DNA of 64,000 nucleotides from Telopea speciosissima (GCF_018873765.1 NC_057921.1:27191784-27255783); one strand, 5' to 3'. Positions 24,335 through 34,925 are shown, counted from the first letter of the stretch. The notes: generated by a model from the sequence alone, not told the origin. Program-made: numbers and translations.

Positions 24335-25491
24335 ATATGTGAGAGAGAGAGAGTCAATTTTTTTGCTTTTATTTTTTTGTGACGACATATGTTTCATTAT
24401 TCTTGTTAAGAAAAAAAAAAATCTATCTTACTGAATGTCATTAATTGGAAAAATGATAGTATGGATCAATTTAAGCAACTCACATTTTTTTTTCTGAAAA
24501 TGTCAAAGGAATTTAATGGAATATCTTGAACCATAAAAAATTAGTACATAGGGTGATATGGTTAAACATCATCTCATTATAGATTTGTTGTTTATGTAAT
24601 GGCATATGTATATATCCTGCCTTCTAAACTTTTTACTTTGATTGATTTCTATGCATTTTTTAAAGCATGGGTATTTTATTAGAATCTTATTAATAAGATG
24701 TTACTCACTCTATTGATCCTAGTCACAATAGGTGCAGATTGGAAGAATAGACTATACATCCTAAATAATTGTGGCCTTTCTGGTACCTACCTGATACCAT
24801 TAACTTAGAACTCCTCTTTTATAATTGGGTTTTGTCCTGTCAGCAGTTTATAGTTTTTCCCATGCCTTTTCCTGCATTATTGAGTGAATTGATCTTCACA
24901 TTTATCTTTGAAGTCAGCTCCAATGATGGTCAATCAATCAGAGAGTGTAAGCAGTTTGAACTTGAAACCCTGAAACCGGTCAAATTTTATCGTTGACAAC
25001 AACCAACAACATTGGACAAGTAACAATTTGCAAGTTGTCCTTGTACTCAAGTTTGCATTTGCTTGAACTGAGGCAGTCACTTAACTCAGTTTTTGCCTCC
25101 ACTAAAGATCCTAATGTTTATTCTCCAAACCTACCTGAAACTTTTAGTTCTTCCGTTCCCTTTCCTGTTGTGCAATTCATACCAGAGTTTGGACCTTTCT
25201 AAACAAGCTGCAGAGTCCAACTTGTTTTTGATATGTTATGGTCTTTTTATCTTGCATTTGATTGGTTTCGTTCTTTCTTTTTCTTGACAGAGACAGAATA
25301 TCTCCTTCAAATTCCTTTCAAGAGTCAACCAATCCACTGTTGATCAGTTGATACCTCAACTTTTAAAGGTGGATATCAATTAGGGCTGCCTGTTCATGAT
25401 TGTGTTTTATGGAATTTCTTTCATTCCTTAAGTGGTGATGAAACTTTGAGGTTTATCTTCTACCAGCACAAGCTCTTGTATCTTATCAGCC
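24335..25491 (+). other. Upstream region of SWC6
   Basis: No other gene is seen. The sequence just before the start codon is T-rich and ends TCTTATCAGCC, which could be a splice acceptor for an untranslated first exon. The transcription start is not identifiable. A GA microsatellite lies at 24341-24352. Confidence 0.4.
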
Positions 25492-27892
25492 ATGGATGAT
25501 GAAATATCTGGTTCATTTCGACGCACATCAAGCCGGACTCGAAAGGTTGCTTCAAAAATGGTTGCTGCCCTTGCAAGCAGCGATAATAGAACACAGGTAT
25601 GTGGTCTTTATTTCATCAAACATGCCAAAGTTTTTGTTTCAGTGAGTTTATAAAAATTAACTTTCTTTTTGATTGAAAACATACAATGCTCAAATCTGTA
25701 CTTTATTCCCCGTGTAAAATAGGGGAAAAAACTGTTTTTTGTTGTTTCCGGTTTTTTTTTTGTTTTTTTTTGTGTTACTGTGAGAACCATGCCAATAACC
25801 ACTTAAAAATTAAAATTGAATATTGTTTCTAAGTTTTGAAAATCTGGACTGCCCAACGTATTTGTCATAATATTCACAAGCACAGCCAGGCCCAACCATA
25901 GGTTGGGATCTTAGAGGCTGGACCTGGCCTGTGCAAGTTCATCACAGAAGCTTAGGACTGGGCCGAAGCAGACAGCGTGTGGTATGGGGGTGGATTTAGG
26001 GGTAAGAGAGAGACAAGTTGCATGTGGGGGAGGTAGGGAGAGACTAAAGAGATGTGGGAGTTAGGGGGGGGGGGGGGGCAATGGTGAGAGAGGGAGAGGT
26101 CCAAAAGAGAGGGTGAGAGAGGCGGAATTGGCGGCTATGACATGAGAGATTGGGAGACAGAAGAATCAAGGTTTATGGTGATTTTTTTTAAAGAATGAAA
26201 AACTACCCTCTTATTTCCTGTGTGCAAAACTGCTTTACTTAAAACTCTAGCACAAAAACAGAAAAACTATGGTTCAAACCTATTTTATTTTTGTTTGATC
26301 CCACATCGATTCTGAGTGGGATCATCCATGTCTTCTCCACTGAATAGACTTGTCTTTGAGATGGAAACTTACACGGTATCAGAGCTGGTGTCGATCCTGC
26401 CTCTCTGTTCCATCCTTCCTTCCATGTATAGTGATTCTGAACAGCCTACACGTGAAAGGGAAGTGTTAGATCCCACATCAGTTGAGTGGGATCATCCATG
26501 TCTTCATATACCTGGGAGTACCTCCAATGAACAGATGTCTTTTGAGATGGAAACTTAAAATTTTTTGTTTTGAAAAACCGGCCAAAACTTGTTCTGGAAA
26601 ACAGAGTTTTTTGCTTTTAAAAACTGTTTTTCAATTCCATAAGAGTTTTTTTTTTTTTTTTGAAAAACAGGAAAACAGTTTCTCGAAATGTCATCCAAAG
26701 AGGCTGTGATTTCTAGGATTTATGCCATCTTATAAGCATTGATTGATTTCCTGGAAATGTTCTATTTAGGCAGCCCTTGCTCGTCTTGAAGCTTTGGAAA
26801 GTGACAATGTAGGACCAGAGGTGATAGAGCTTAATGATGATGATGATGCTTCTCTTGATGATGATGATTCAGGTATATCGCATTCGTATTGTTGTAATCA
26901 TGATGCCAAAGCCAGTCCGGAGGCTGAATTGTTTGGGCCCATAGCTCACTGGTGGCTGGTCTGGATGTTCTGAACAATCTTTGGTCTGTACAAGGATCCA
27001 GTTTTTGTGTTTTAAGTTGTTTTTTGCTATCGTTGAGGTTCAACTGGCTCATCCATCCGTACCTGTATGGTTTGCCTGTATTGACAATCTGTACATGTGA
27101 TACGAGTTGAGCTTCTTTTTTCTTTTCGAGTCAAGGGGTATTGGCTTATAGAAAATATACTTCATCTTCTCCTCGAATGCGCTAATGTTAGGATACCTAA
27201 TCAAGAGAATTGTACACATGGGCTATATCCTGTTGCTTGCATTGCCTTATGAACAAAGCATTGTTAATTTTTGGTTATTTGCTTGTGTAATGTTTATACT
27301 TTTATTTTTGTTTATAATTTCCATTTATTTATGGGTGTAGTACATGTACAAAAAAGGCAGTCGAAGAACACAAAACGTAGAACGCGGCAGGCAAAAGCAC
27401 TTGAGAATGCAAAGAAGGCCCCAAGAACATTCCTGGAACTCTTACAGGAGGTGAGGAGAGTGTGTGTGTGTGTGCATATGGTTTGCCACTTATGTTCGTG
27501 TTTGAGTTTGCTATTCTGATGAATCTAGTGGGCGACCTGTTGGTTGGGTTCAAAACTTGGAAACAGCTTCTCCTGCGAAGCGGGGGTTAAGGCTGCATAC
27601 ATTTGCCCCTCCAGACCCTGCAGTAGTAGGAGCCTCCTGCACTGAATGCTCTTTATTCTGATGAATCTAATCATTCCTTTAAAAACAGGCAAATTTGGAA
27701 TCCTTGCCTCTACATGTTCCTTCCTATTTAAAAGCAGCAGTGGGACCCCCAAGCTCAACTTCCCGCCGACATTTCTGCACGGTATGTGGATTCTCAGCCA
27801 ATTATACATGCGTAAGGTGTGGTGTTCGCTTCTGTTCAGGTCGCTGCCAGAATATACACAATGATACTCGTTGTTTGAAGTTTGTTGCCTGA
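25492..27892 (+). CDS. SWC6: SWR1 chromatin-remodelling complex subunit 6, four exons
   Basis: SWC6 (also called SEF in Arabidopsis) is a nuclear subunit of the SWR1 complex, which swaps H2A for H2A.Z and so affects flowering time. Exons: 25492-25596, 26770-26872, 27341-27450, 27689-27892. All introns are GT-AG (GTATGT, GTATAT and GTGAGG donors). Joined, they give 173 residues, close to the family length. The N-terminus is basic (RTSSRTRKVASKM). An acidic Asp run (about 60-69) and a Lys/Arg-rich segment follow, then the conserved FLELLQEANLESLP across the exon 3/4 junction. The C-terminal HIT zinc finger has ligands C136, C139, C147, C150, C155, C159, H163 and C168. All key residues are intact and the gene looks functional. 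Intron 1 carries a TRIM and intron 3 an Au SINE. The start at 25492 begins the family-typical acidic MDDE. Confidence 0.97.
26292..26559 (+). mobile_element. TRIM (miniature LTR retrotransposon) in SWC6 intron 1
   Basis: Two short LTRs (26292-26373, 82 bp; 26464-26559, 96 bp) share GATCCCACATC, GTGGGATCATCCATGTC and TTTGAGATGGAAACTTA. After the 5' LTR comes GGTATCAGAGC (26375-26385), matching the initiator tRNA-Met primer site. GTGAAAGGGAAG before the 3' LTR serves as polypurine tract. A perfect 5-bp TSD ATTTT flanks it (26287-26291, 26560-26564). The 268-bp element has no coding capacity and is in the sense orientation of the gene. The 3' LTR has lost the terminal CA. Confidence 0.93.
27528..27653 (+). 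mobile_element. Au-type SINE in SWC6 intron 3
   Basis: The insertion is flanked by a perfect 16-bp TSD TATTCTGATGAATCTA (27512-27527, 27654-27669). The body matches the Au SINE at 7993 (GGAAACAGC, GTTAAGGCTGCATACATTTG, CCAGACCCTGCAGTAG, GGAGCCT-TGCACTG) but lacks box A, so it is internally or 5' shortened. Its right TSD ends only 19 bp before exon 4, inside the usual branch-point and polypyrimidine zone of the intron. Confidence 0.95.
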
Positions 27893-28504
27893 TTGCTGGG
27901 TGACCCAGCCCCGCAAAATGCTCAAAATACCTTTAAAGCTCGACTCTGTGCATGTTTCATATGAATTGCAAAAATTACTTAGGCTGTGTTTGGAACAGTA
28001 GAAAAGAAAAGAAAAGAAAATTGTACTAAATATGTACGGTTTTCTTGTCATGGAATTTTCTCGTCGCATAATGGAAGATTCTTCTTTTAAAATTTGAAAT
28101 TTACATAGAAATTTATGCAGTTTTCACAACAAAAGTAGAAATTTCCCGAAGTTTATAAAACTTCACTTTAATTGAGAAAGTTGTATTGTCTCCTACTTCT
28201 GCAAGCCGGTTTCCCTAGCCTGCAGCCATGAGTCACAGCAGCGATACCTCTACATGGAAGGGACAGTGAAGGTGAAGGTAGGGAGAGAATAGCTAAGGAA
28301 GAGAGAAGAGGGGGGGGGGGGGGGAGGTTTGCGGGAGAAAGAAATAAGGGAGGGGGAGGGGGAGGGGGAGGGGTTTGTTTGTTGTGTAGGAAGGGTGGGG
28401 CTGCACCGGAGGATTGGGAATATGCGGAAGAAAGACTAATTAGAGAGGAGCTTCAAAGTACTCATCCAACAGGATATTTGAGGACTTCACATCCTGCATC
28501 GAAG
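27893..28504 (+). other. 3' flank of SWC6 with G-rich low-complexity tracts
   Basis: No gene follows directly. An AT-rich stretch is the likely 3' untranslated region, but no canonical AATAAA was seen. A run of 14 G at about 28311-28324 and four GGGGGA units (about 28350-28373) make a purine-rich, G-quadruplex-compatible region. Confidence 0.45.
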
Positions 28505-28890
28505 TTCATGTGAAGGTGTAAGTGCAAGCCCTTGGGCAGCTCCAACAGCTATTCTCAACCGTGTATCGAAGTTCAGTTTTACCTTCTTCCCTGGTCCTAT
28601 TTTTCAGTAAAACCAATGAGAGCTGCATATTACACATCATCCCACAGAGAATCATTCTCAATGTAATCATAGAATAGAAGATTTCCATGCGTAGTAGAGT
28701 AACCATGCAAGTTGACAAGGTTTTTTGGATCAATGCTACCAATGTTTTCAACTTCAAGTTCCAGACTCTCGCAAGATACGTGGATGCTGGGTATGGACGC
28801 TTGATGGCTAATGGGCAAACTGTGCTTGGGGGCATCATAACCGATTATGTACTTCTCTCTCAAATTCTCAATAATAGTTACGATGTCTTG
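28505..28890 (-). pseudogene. ERECTA-like receptor kinase fragment
   Basis: On the minus strand the segment reads through the start of an ERECTA-family kinase domain: ENLREKYIIGYDA, then (after a frame change) AIKR, NLVNLHGYSTTHGNLLFYDY, IENDSLWDD and, in another frame, DTRLRIAVGAAQGLA. ERECTA-family LRR kinases sit in the plasma membrane and control organ growth and stomata. Here the GxGxxG-lysine region is scrambled, stops interrupt the frame, and neither LRR nor kinase C-lobe sequences are present. It is a truncated, dead copy with no adjoining parent gene. Confidence 0.85.
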
Positions 28891-29567
28891 AAAAAAAAAA
28901 AAAAAAAGAGGGGGGGGGGGGGGGGCGCTGTTTGGGGGTTGGTTGTGGGTGGGGTGAGGGCCGTGAGGCAGAATGGAAAAGAGAAACAGGAGGTGGGGGG
29001 CTATGCGGGAGGGGTGGGATGTGTGGGGGAGAGAAACAATGGGAGTTGCGCCGAAAGCGTGGGGATGTGCGTGAGAAAAAAAAAGACAGAGTCATGGGGA
29101 AGATATGCAGGTTTCTCATTACCCCTGCTGGTGGCAATGCCGAAGGTTCCTGTCTCTTTTCTCCTTGTTTCATCTTCTCCTGGGTTGTCTAGGCTGAAGC
29201 CTTTTTGTATATTATTTCTCTTTTTCTTTTAATATAATCTGATATTTAGCAAAAAGCCAAAAAAGGAGATGAACAGTAGTCATGAGTTTTGCTTTGGTGT
29301 TTCATAGTGTATTGTGCATACAATATATATTCCATGTGATTGGCTTCTATAGCATGATTATATTCATTGAATTTAGTTTCCTTTTTTTTGTTCTTTTAGC
29401 AATCAGACACTGAGAAAATCTTTTTTTTTTTCTTCTTTTCCTTTCATTTCATTTCTATTCAACCAAACACAACCCTAGATGACAAATCCTGTCTTTATGT
29501 TATTCTCTTGGTGAACATACTAAAACTCATTGGTCAAGAACTAGCTATTGCCGTAAAAAACTGGATC
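28891..29567. other. No gene; low-complexity A and G runs
   Basis: A run of A residues (about 28891-28908) is followed by a 17-G run and purine-rich sequence. The 181-codon open frame crossing it (28687-29232) is an artefact of low complexity plus the kinase pseudogene read on the wrong strand. The rest is AT-rich with no recognised element. Confidence 0.5.
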
Positions 29568-30103
29568 TGCTTGACGTGGAACAATGTTTGCCCGCAAGGA
29601 TAAGATGTGAGGCACAAGAGAGAATCGAAAGGGTCTCCAGGGGGGACTCTCCGATGCTTAAGTCAAGTTCTTCAACAACAACGATGAGAACTAGTAGACT
29701 AATAGTGCAGAAAACTAGCTAGTAGTGAATTTGATCCATACCTATAAGATTATCTATGTATTTATATCTTGGAGTGGGCGGTGGGGGAAAGTCCAATCAA
29801 GGTAGGTATCTCCAAAAGGAGGTTGAATCTTTGTGGGAGATCAGAATGGAAAGTGGATCCCTAGGGAGAGTCCCGATGTGGAAGGTTTCCTCAAATTGTC
29901 TGGCTATGAAGTTGGTCTCTTGGTTGGAGAGTACTTCCAGTAGAAGGGTGCTCCAGATGGAAAGTCTTAATGTGGAGAGTTTGAATTTGGTGTGGGTCCT
30001 CCGCGGGGCAGAAGAAGAGTTACAATCTACTAAGGAAGCTTGGCATCTCATGATTTAAGGGCTTTTCATGCCACGTGTCGTGCATGCATTGTTGAATAAT
30101 ATT

Positions 30104-31925
30104 GGGAAAATTTCATGGACACCCCCTAAAAGTATCCAATATCTTAGAAACTTACCATACTTGGTCAAAATGTCACAGACACCCCAAACGTTAAGCACAG
30201 TTAGTACCCAAAGGTGAAATATCCATTTTACCCCTTAGTTATTTAAATAAAAGGACAAAATTGTCATTTCATCTTCTTCCCTTTATGGCTCCGGCTCCGG
30301 CGACCACTTGCTCAGGCGACTATTACCAACGGCAAGGCAAGGAGAAAAAAGTCTGAAACAGGGATGGATTTCCCTGAGCTAGGATCGCTAACTCCTTAGC
30401 CTTCTTCAGTAATCAGTTCCTTCGCTTTGAGAAAGTCACCTACCTGATCATCGAATTGTCGATCCTTCGGGTCATGATCTTTCCTCTTTTTTATTTTATT
30501 TTAAATACATCAATAATCTAGTTTCTCTTACTTCAAGCACTTAGTTTTGCTTCTCGGCGTTCTCGGATTTACAATAATCACATAAATAGAGACCTATATT
30601 TGTAGATCGGAGTTATCCACTTCAAGCAACAAAATCAGCTGCTGCTATAGATGTTAACTCCCATAGCACCATTCCAACTCTAGTGGCCATACTTTTGGAA
30701 CTCACACTCATTGTTATCTAAGGGACACACTTGTCGGGTCTTGAGCCATCGGCTGATACAGTGGAAGTGAAACGCATGGTTGCACACACCCCAAGCTACC
30801 GTGCACTCCTCACTGGTCGCGCTAGCTTGATTAACTTGACACTCTATACAAAGATCCATGATATGATTCCTGCAAATTGCACAATTATCCACCACAATAT
30901 CCCAAGCCCAAAGGGCTACGGCATTCCACTTCTTAATCTCGAATAGTTTAGGTTTCTTCGTTGAAGATGAAGGACCGGCGCCGCTCAAACCCTCGCCGAT
31001 GGGAACCATGTTAATATCGGTGTCCAGAGACGCCATGTTTGCAGCACCATACAGAGAGAATCTGGGAGAGAGATGGAAAAACCAAAATTTTTTCCCCGCT
31101 TCTCCATCACGATCTTTCCTTTCCCCATCCCTACCACTTCAGATAGTTAGGGTTTCACTCTCATTTTCTCTCTAAATTTGCGGTAGGAAGGAGAGTTTCA
31201 GCTTTAAGATCTGATTAGAAGACATCATCAAAAGAAAAAACGAAGAAATAAAAAGTTAAATCAGAAAACATTAGAGGAACATATAACCCAGTAAAGATGA
31301 AAAAATTAGAAATCAGAACAGAAAAATTGAAGTTTTCCGGGAAAGATTTAGGGTCTGTACCTGTAGTGACGGCGACCAGAGCTTTTCTACATACGATGAG
31401 TTCTTCGTCAATTCAGTGGTTCTGAGATTGTTCTTTGTGATGTCTTTTTTTTGGGTAACAACAGCTTTTAAAATTATAAGGAAAGGCAAAGAAGCGGTTT
31501 TCAGGATACTGTAACCACTTATTTTCGATCTGTTCAAGTTTTGAATAGAACAAAGCTTGAACAGCAGAAGGAGAAGAAGGAGAAGGAGGGCTGGAGGGGG
31601 TGGCAGTGGTGGTGGTGGTGGCGGCGGTGGAAGAAACAGCAGAAGGAGAAGAAGGAGAAGAAGAAGGGAAGAAAATGGGTTTCACAGGTAAGGGTAATTT
31701 CATCATGTAAGTGGAAAATGGAGAAGAAGTGGGGAAATGGGTTTCACAGGTAAGGGTAATTTCGCCATTTAAAAAGAGTTAACAGACACTTAACTGCAGA
31801 GACTAATGGAGTGGACTAAGTTGAAATAAATTCATAAAAATAGGGGGTGTCTGTGACATTTTGACCAAGTATGGTAAGTTTCTGAGATATTGGATACTTT
31901 TAGGGGGTGTCTGTGAAATTTTTCC
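30104..31925. mobile_element. Pack-MULE carrying an RBX1 reading frame
   Basis: A 1822-bp element with terminal inverted repeats of about 85 bp: the left end GGGAAAATTTCATGGACACC pairs with the right end, whose reverse complement begins GGAAAAATTTCACAGACACC. It is flanked by a perfect 9-bp TSD AATAATATT (30095-30103, 31926-31934), the Mutator-superfamily length. Subterminally, ATGGGTTTCACAGGTAAGGG occurs twice (31675-31694, 31738-31757). There is no transposase. Inside lie an intact RBX1 frame on the minus strand and its leader-like CT-rich sequence. The flanking 30260-30600 and 31320-31430 segments may be other captured pieces. The right-hand portion holds AGAAGGAG-rich microsatellite sequence (31557-31670). 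Confidence 0.95.
30680..31036 (-). CDS. RBX1: RING-box protein 1 (cullin-RING ligase subunit), inside a Pack-MULE
   Basis: RBX1 is the RING-H2 subunit that recruits the E2 enzyme to cullin ubiquitin ligases. The frame is uninterrupted: 118 codons from MASLDTD to the family's C-terminus FQKYGH. The cullin-binding strand [21 protein letters not shown] is at about 32-52. All zinc ligands are present: C52, C55, C63, C66, C78, C85, H87, H90, C93, C104 and D107. One oddity is Cys111, where RBX1 proteins normally have Trp (NNECEF for NxEWEF). No introns interrupt it, so either a retrocopy or an intronless paralogue was captured. It lies minus-strand inside transposon TIRs with a CT-rich leader upstream (31037-31190). 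Coding capacity is clear; whether it is expressed is unknown. Confidence 0.93.
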   Translation of the reverse strand: MASLDTDINMVPIGEGLSGAGPSSSTKKPKLFEIKKWNAVALWAWDIVVDNCAICRNHIMDLCIECQVNQASATSEECTVAWGVCNHAFHFHCISRWLKTRQVCPLDNNECEFQKYGH

Positions 31926-34264
31926 AATAATATTTATGTATATCAGAGGCCCCCACTTAGTATGGGACTGAGGGAGTAGATCAAGCCAAGTGTTGAAGTA
32001 ATTTGATCGTTCTATTTGCTTGATCGAGGCCAAATGTGGTAGGGTTTTCGATGCGGGCCAAACATTTTGATCGACTAGGAAATCACAGTTCGGGGCACAG
32101 TTCGGGGTGTCTTGTTTCGGTTCAAAGCATGTCTCTACAAGCCTTCTTTCCTAAAAGTATTTGTGAGCGGGCTTCTATTGGAACCATCAATTCGTAGTCG
32201 CGTATTCAGGGTTTAGGGTTTTGATTCATCCTTTTGTTGCTGAGGTACTAGGATGGTATGGCATTGCTCCAGCCCAGTTGGTGCCTAATTCCTGGAGGAT
32301 TATAGTGGGCTTATTATCACTTGCGAAACTCTTAAGATTGATCCTTCTATCAAGCATTTTTCTTATTGCCATTCACATACACTTCAAGTGATTCGTATTA
32401 TATTAGCCGTCAGACTAAAGTGGTGAAGGAGTTGGTTAAAGATCTACCTTCTTCCAATCCTTATTGGAAGAAGAAGTATTTTTTTGTCCAACTCCGACTA
32501 TCTAGTGGGAAACCCATTCCCTTCAGTATGGCATGAAGCCTATGTCTAAGGGGCGGTATAAGGAGGTCAATTGTATGTCTCTCCTCGTGTAGTAGCACAT
32601 TGCACCAGTAATAAGGAGGCCAGGCCGATTGAGAGGTCAGTGTTAGAGTCTATGGAGGGGCTCGAGGAGCTCAAGAAGTCGGGTGAGTCTAGGGTTTGAT
32701 TTAACCTGTGGCAGTGTCGCTTCTACTTATTTTAGGCACTAATATTGATTAGCTTTTGCTTTTTGAAGTGAGACTTACAAGGGGGACTTCGTCTACTCAC
32801 GAGGTGGGCAAGTCATCGAAGCGTCAAAGAGTCATTTCTCTACCCGAGGAGGAGGGTCTCGCTAGTCTGGGTATTCTGAATACTGAGGGTGTCCCAACCA
32901 TGGGAGGTCGGGTTCTCCGTCCTACTGGTGAGACTTCGTCTTGAGGCCAGACCTCGGGGGCATCTTTAGATGTGATGGCTTCTGGGGGAGCTATGGATCA
33001 CATAGTTGGTCTTGCCGATAGGGAGACCTCATTGTACGGGAGTTTAGAGCTCGTCCCTTCTCCCGAAGGGGAATGGTTTTCTACCCGAGGAGGAGCCAAG
33101 GACGCCGATACTGTGAGGGGAAACTCTCAGTCTACTGAGGAAGTGTCTCGTTGTGATTGGCTATCTCTAGCTCAGACAGCCATTAGAATGCTAGATGACT
33201 GGAAGCTGCGTAGTGAGGTCCTAGCGTACACTTTCTGGGTAAGTTCCCATCTCTTTGTTGATATTCGTTTCTGGCATTTACCTGTGCTCTTATGCCGTTT
33301 GGGTTTTCTGTCAGGGTCATCTCGCTTTAATAGAGCTATGCAATCGCTACAAGAAGATCTTGGAAGTTCGAGATCAGTTTGAGAATCATCTTATTGAGGA
33401 GGTACACTCAAATCGGAGGTTGTCATAAGTAGTGATCCGAGATCAATCTCGTATGGCTATCCGTCTGAGGACTTGGAAAAAGCTTCGTAAAGAGTGGCAT
33501 AAATTGAGGAAGAGCTCAAGCGAGCACAAGAGAAGGCAGCGCACTTCTCTGAGCAGTCGGAGAGAGCTTGGAGCCAAGCTAGCGAGTCTGACGAATTGCA
33601 GGTGGAGGTTGGGTTGGACCGGGCCTGCCTAAACCCTGACCCTGACCCTGACCCTAGAGGTCTTAACCTAAACCTGACCCTGACCCTGACCCAACCCTGG
33701 CAGGGCCAAGAAACCCTCAACCCTGACCCGACCCTGCCAGGGTTTTCCTTGACCCGGCCAGGCCTGACCCGACCCGATCCTGATAGGGTCGGGCAGCGTC
33801 GGGTTGGCCCTGATTGACCCTATCTTGACCCTGTTTTAACCCTGTCTTGACCCTGATTGATATATATCAAAGAATATATCTAAAAAAAACCTGAAAATTT
33901 TTTGAAAGAAGAAGAATAAGAAGGGAAGGAGAGAGAGAGACTTGATCAAACCTCATTCTATAGCTTTTGGTCAAAAGTTTTAATGAGGATCATTCATTCA
34001 ACAACCACCAGAGCTTTTGACTCTTCTGGGTTATTAAGAAATCATCCAGACAGGGGACCTTGGTGGCATTGAAATAAAACTATAGAAAACTGTGTTAACA
34101 GACCAAACCATTTTTGGGAAATTCCAATTTGATTTGGTTTTTTAGGCAAAAAAAATTATATCTGTGGAAAATAAATCAAATCTACAGTGGGTTTTACTTT
34201 TCTTAGGCTACTTGTGTTGAAAAGAAAGTTACCTTCTTTACTAGTGCTAGAACTCATTGTTAGA

Positions 34265-34273
34265 CTATATAAA
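34265..34273 (+). promoter_or_regulatory. TATA box of the captured MYB promoter
   Basis: CTATATAAATC lies about 95 bp before the MYB start codon, with a CT-rich leader between (34325-34360). The upstream sequence back to about 33950 appears to be the captured promoter. Confidence 0.6.
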
Positions 34274-34361
34274 TCTTGGATTGGCTGTATAGCTTCAATT
34301 CAACTATATTGAGCCCTTTTGTGTTTGTAATCTTTCTTTTAAGTTTGTGGGTTTCTCTCAA

Positions 34362-34527
34362 ATGAGAATTGCTGCTATGTCTTCTCCATCCAAGAGTGGA
34401 TCCAATTATGGTGAAGAAGATAGTGAGCTAAGAAGAGGGCCATGGACCCTTGAAGAAGACACTCTTCGCATCCATTACATTTCTCATCATGGTGAAGGTT
34501 GTTGGAATCTATTAGCTAGATGTTCAG
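34362..34527 (+). pseudogene. Captured first exon of an R2R3-MYB gene
   Basis: The exon encodes about 55 residues: a short N-terminus (MRIAAMSSPSKSG), then LRRGPWTLEEDT and ISHHGEGCWNLLARCSG, the first half of the R2 repeat of R2R3-MYB transcription factors. It ends TGTTCAG followed by GTAAAC, exactly where MYB genes have their first intron. The first two repeat Trp residues are present (PW, CWN). R3 and the remaining exons are missing, so no DNA-binding domain can form. It resembles stress-related MYBs (the group with AtMYB2/62/78/108). It was carried here with its promoter by a DNA transposon. Confidence 0.9.
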
Positions 34528-34782
34528 GTAAACAAACAAACAAACAGTTGTTATCCCAAGTCTACAGCTAATCAAGGAATTGATAAAGACAAATAGATCA
34601 TAGAGAACATGCATTCAAAGATTTAAAAAACACTAAACACAGAAGCTGATCAAGAGAGATGCATTTTCAGATCTGAGTCCACGCAAACACACAAAGACCA
34701 CCCCATATGAAGTACTAGTAGCAGTGTTGCGAGGATGGGGAAAGGCCCAAATAAAAATGAAGTGATGAACATTAGAACATAC

Positions 34783-34925
34783 CTTGATGCGAATCTGGGA
34801 AGGAGGAACCGAGGAAGAAGAAGGCTGCTAGTAGCTATAGTCGAGCGGCGCCTTTCTCAGTTTCTCGTGGATGAAGAAGAAGAATGAAGGGTGAAATTGT
34901 GAAAACGAAAAGGGAATATGGAATT
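34783..34925 (-). other. Second captured fragment: leader-like exon
   Basis: On the minus strand a CT-rich, CTTCTTCTTC-containing stretch runs to CGCATCAAG followed by GTATGT, a strong 5' splice donor. It looks like the untranslated first exon of a second gene, taken up by the same element in the opposite orientation to MYB. No coding sequence identifies the gene. Confidence 0.4.

Larger units (their letters stand above)
29568..32139 (-). repeat. 3' LTR of a second Tat element, split by a Pack-MULE
   Basis: The left end TGCTTGACGTGG corresponds in position to TGTTGTGACGAG of the third Tat LTR, and CTCTCCGATGCTTAAG (29650-29665) parallels the GCTCCGATGCCTAA of that LTR. The right end TCTCTACA is followed by a pyrimidine run (GCCTTCTTTCCT), which on the minus strand is a polypurine tract. 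Without the MULE (30104-31925) and its duplication the LTR is about 740 bp. The antisense ORF typical of Tat elements begins just to the right. The other LTR is not seen. Confidence 0.65.

Noticed and set aside
25492..25596. Possibility that exon 1 belongs to a processed SWC6 copy
   Set aside because: All three introns have correct GT-AG borders and the joined frame is complete, so it is the genuine spliced gene.
28687..29232. 181-codon plus-strand open frame
   Set aside because: It reads the ERECTA-like pseudogene on the wrong strand and then runs through poly(A)/poly(G) sequence.
30680..31036. Possibility that RBX1 is an ordinary host gene with flanking repeats
   Set aside because: The frame lies between matched inverted repeats with a perfect 9-bp TSD, and the interrupted sequence on both sides is one Tat LTR.
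33640..33850. Runs of CCCTGACCCTGAC resembling telomeric repeats
   Set aside because: The plant telomere unit is CCCTAAA. These runs are irregular and belong to the subterminal region of the hAT-like element, mirrored at its other end.
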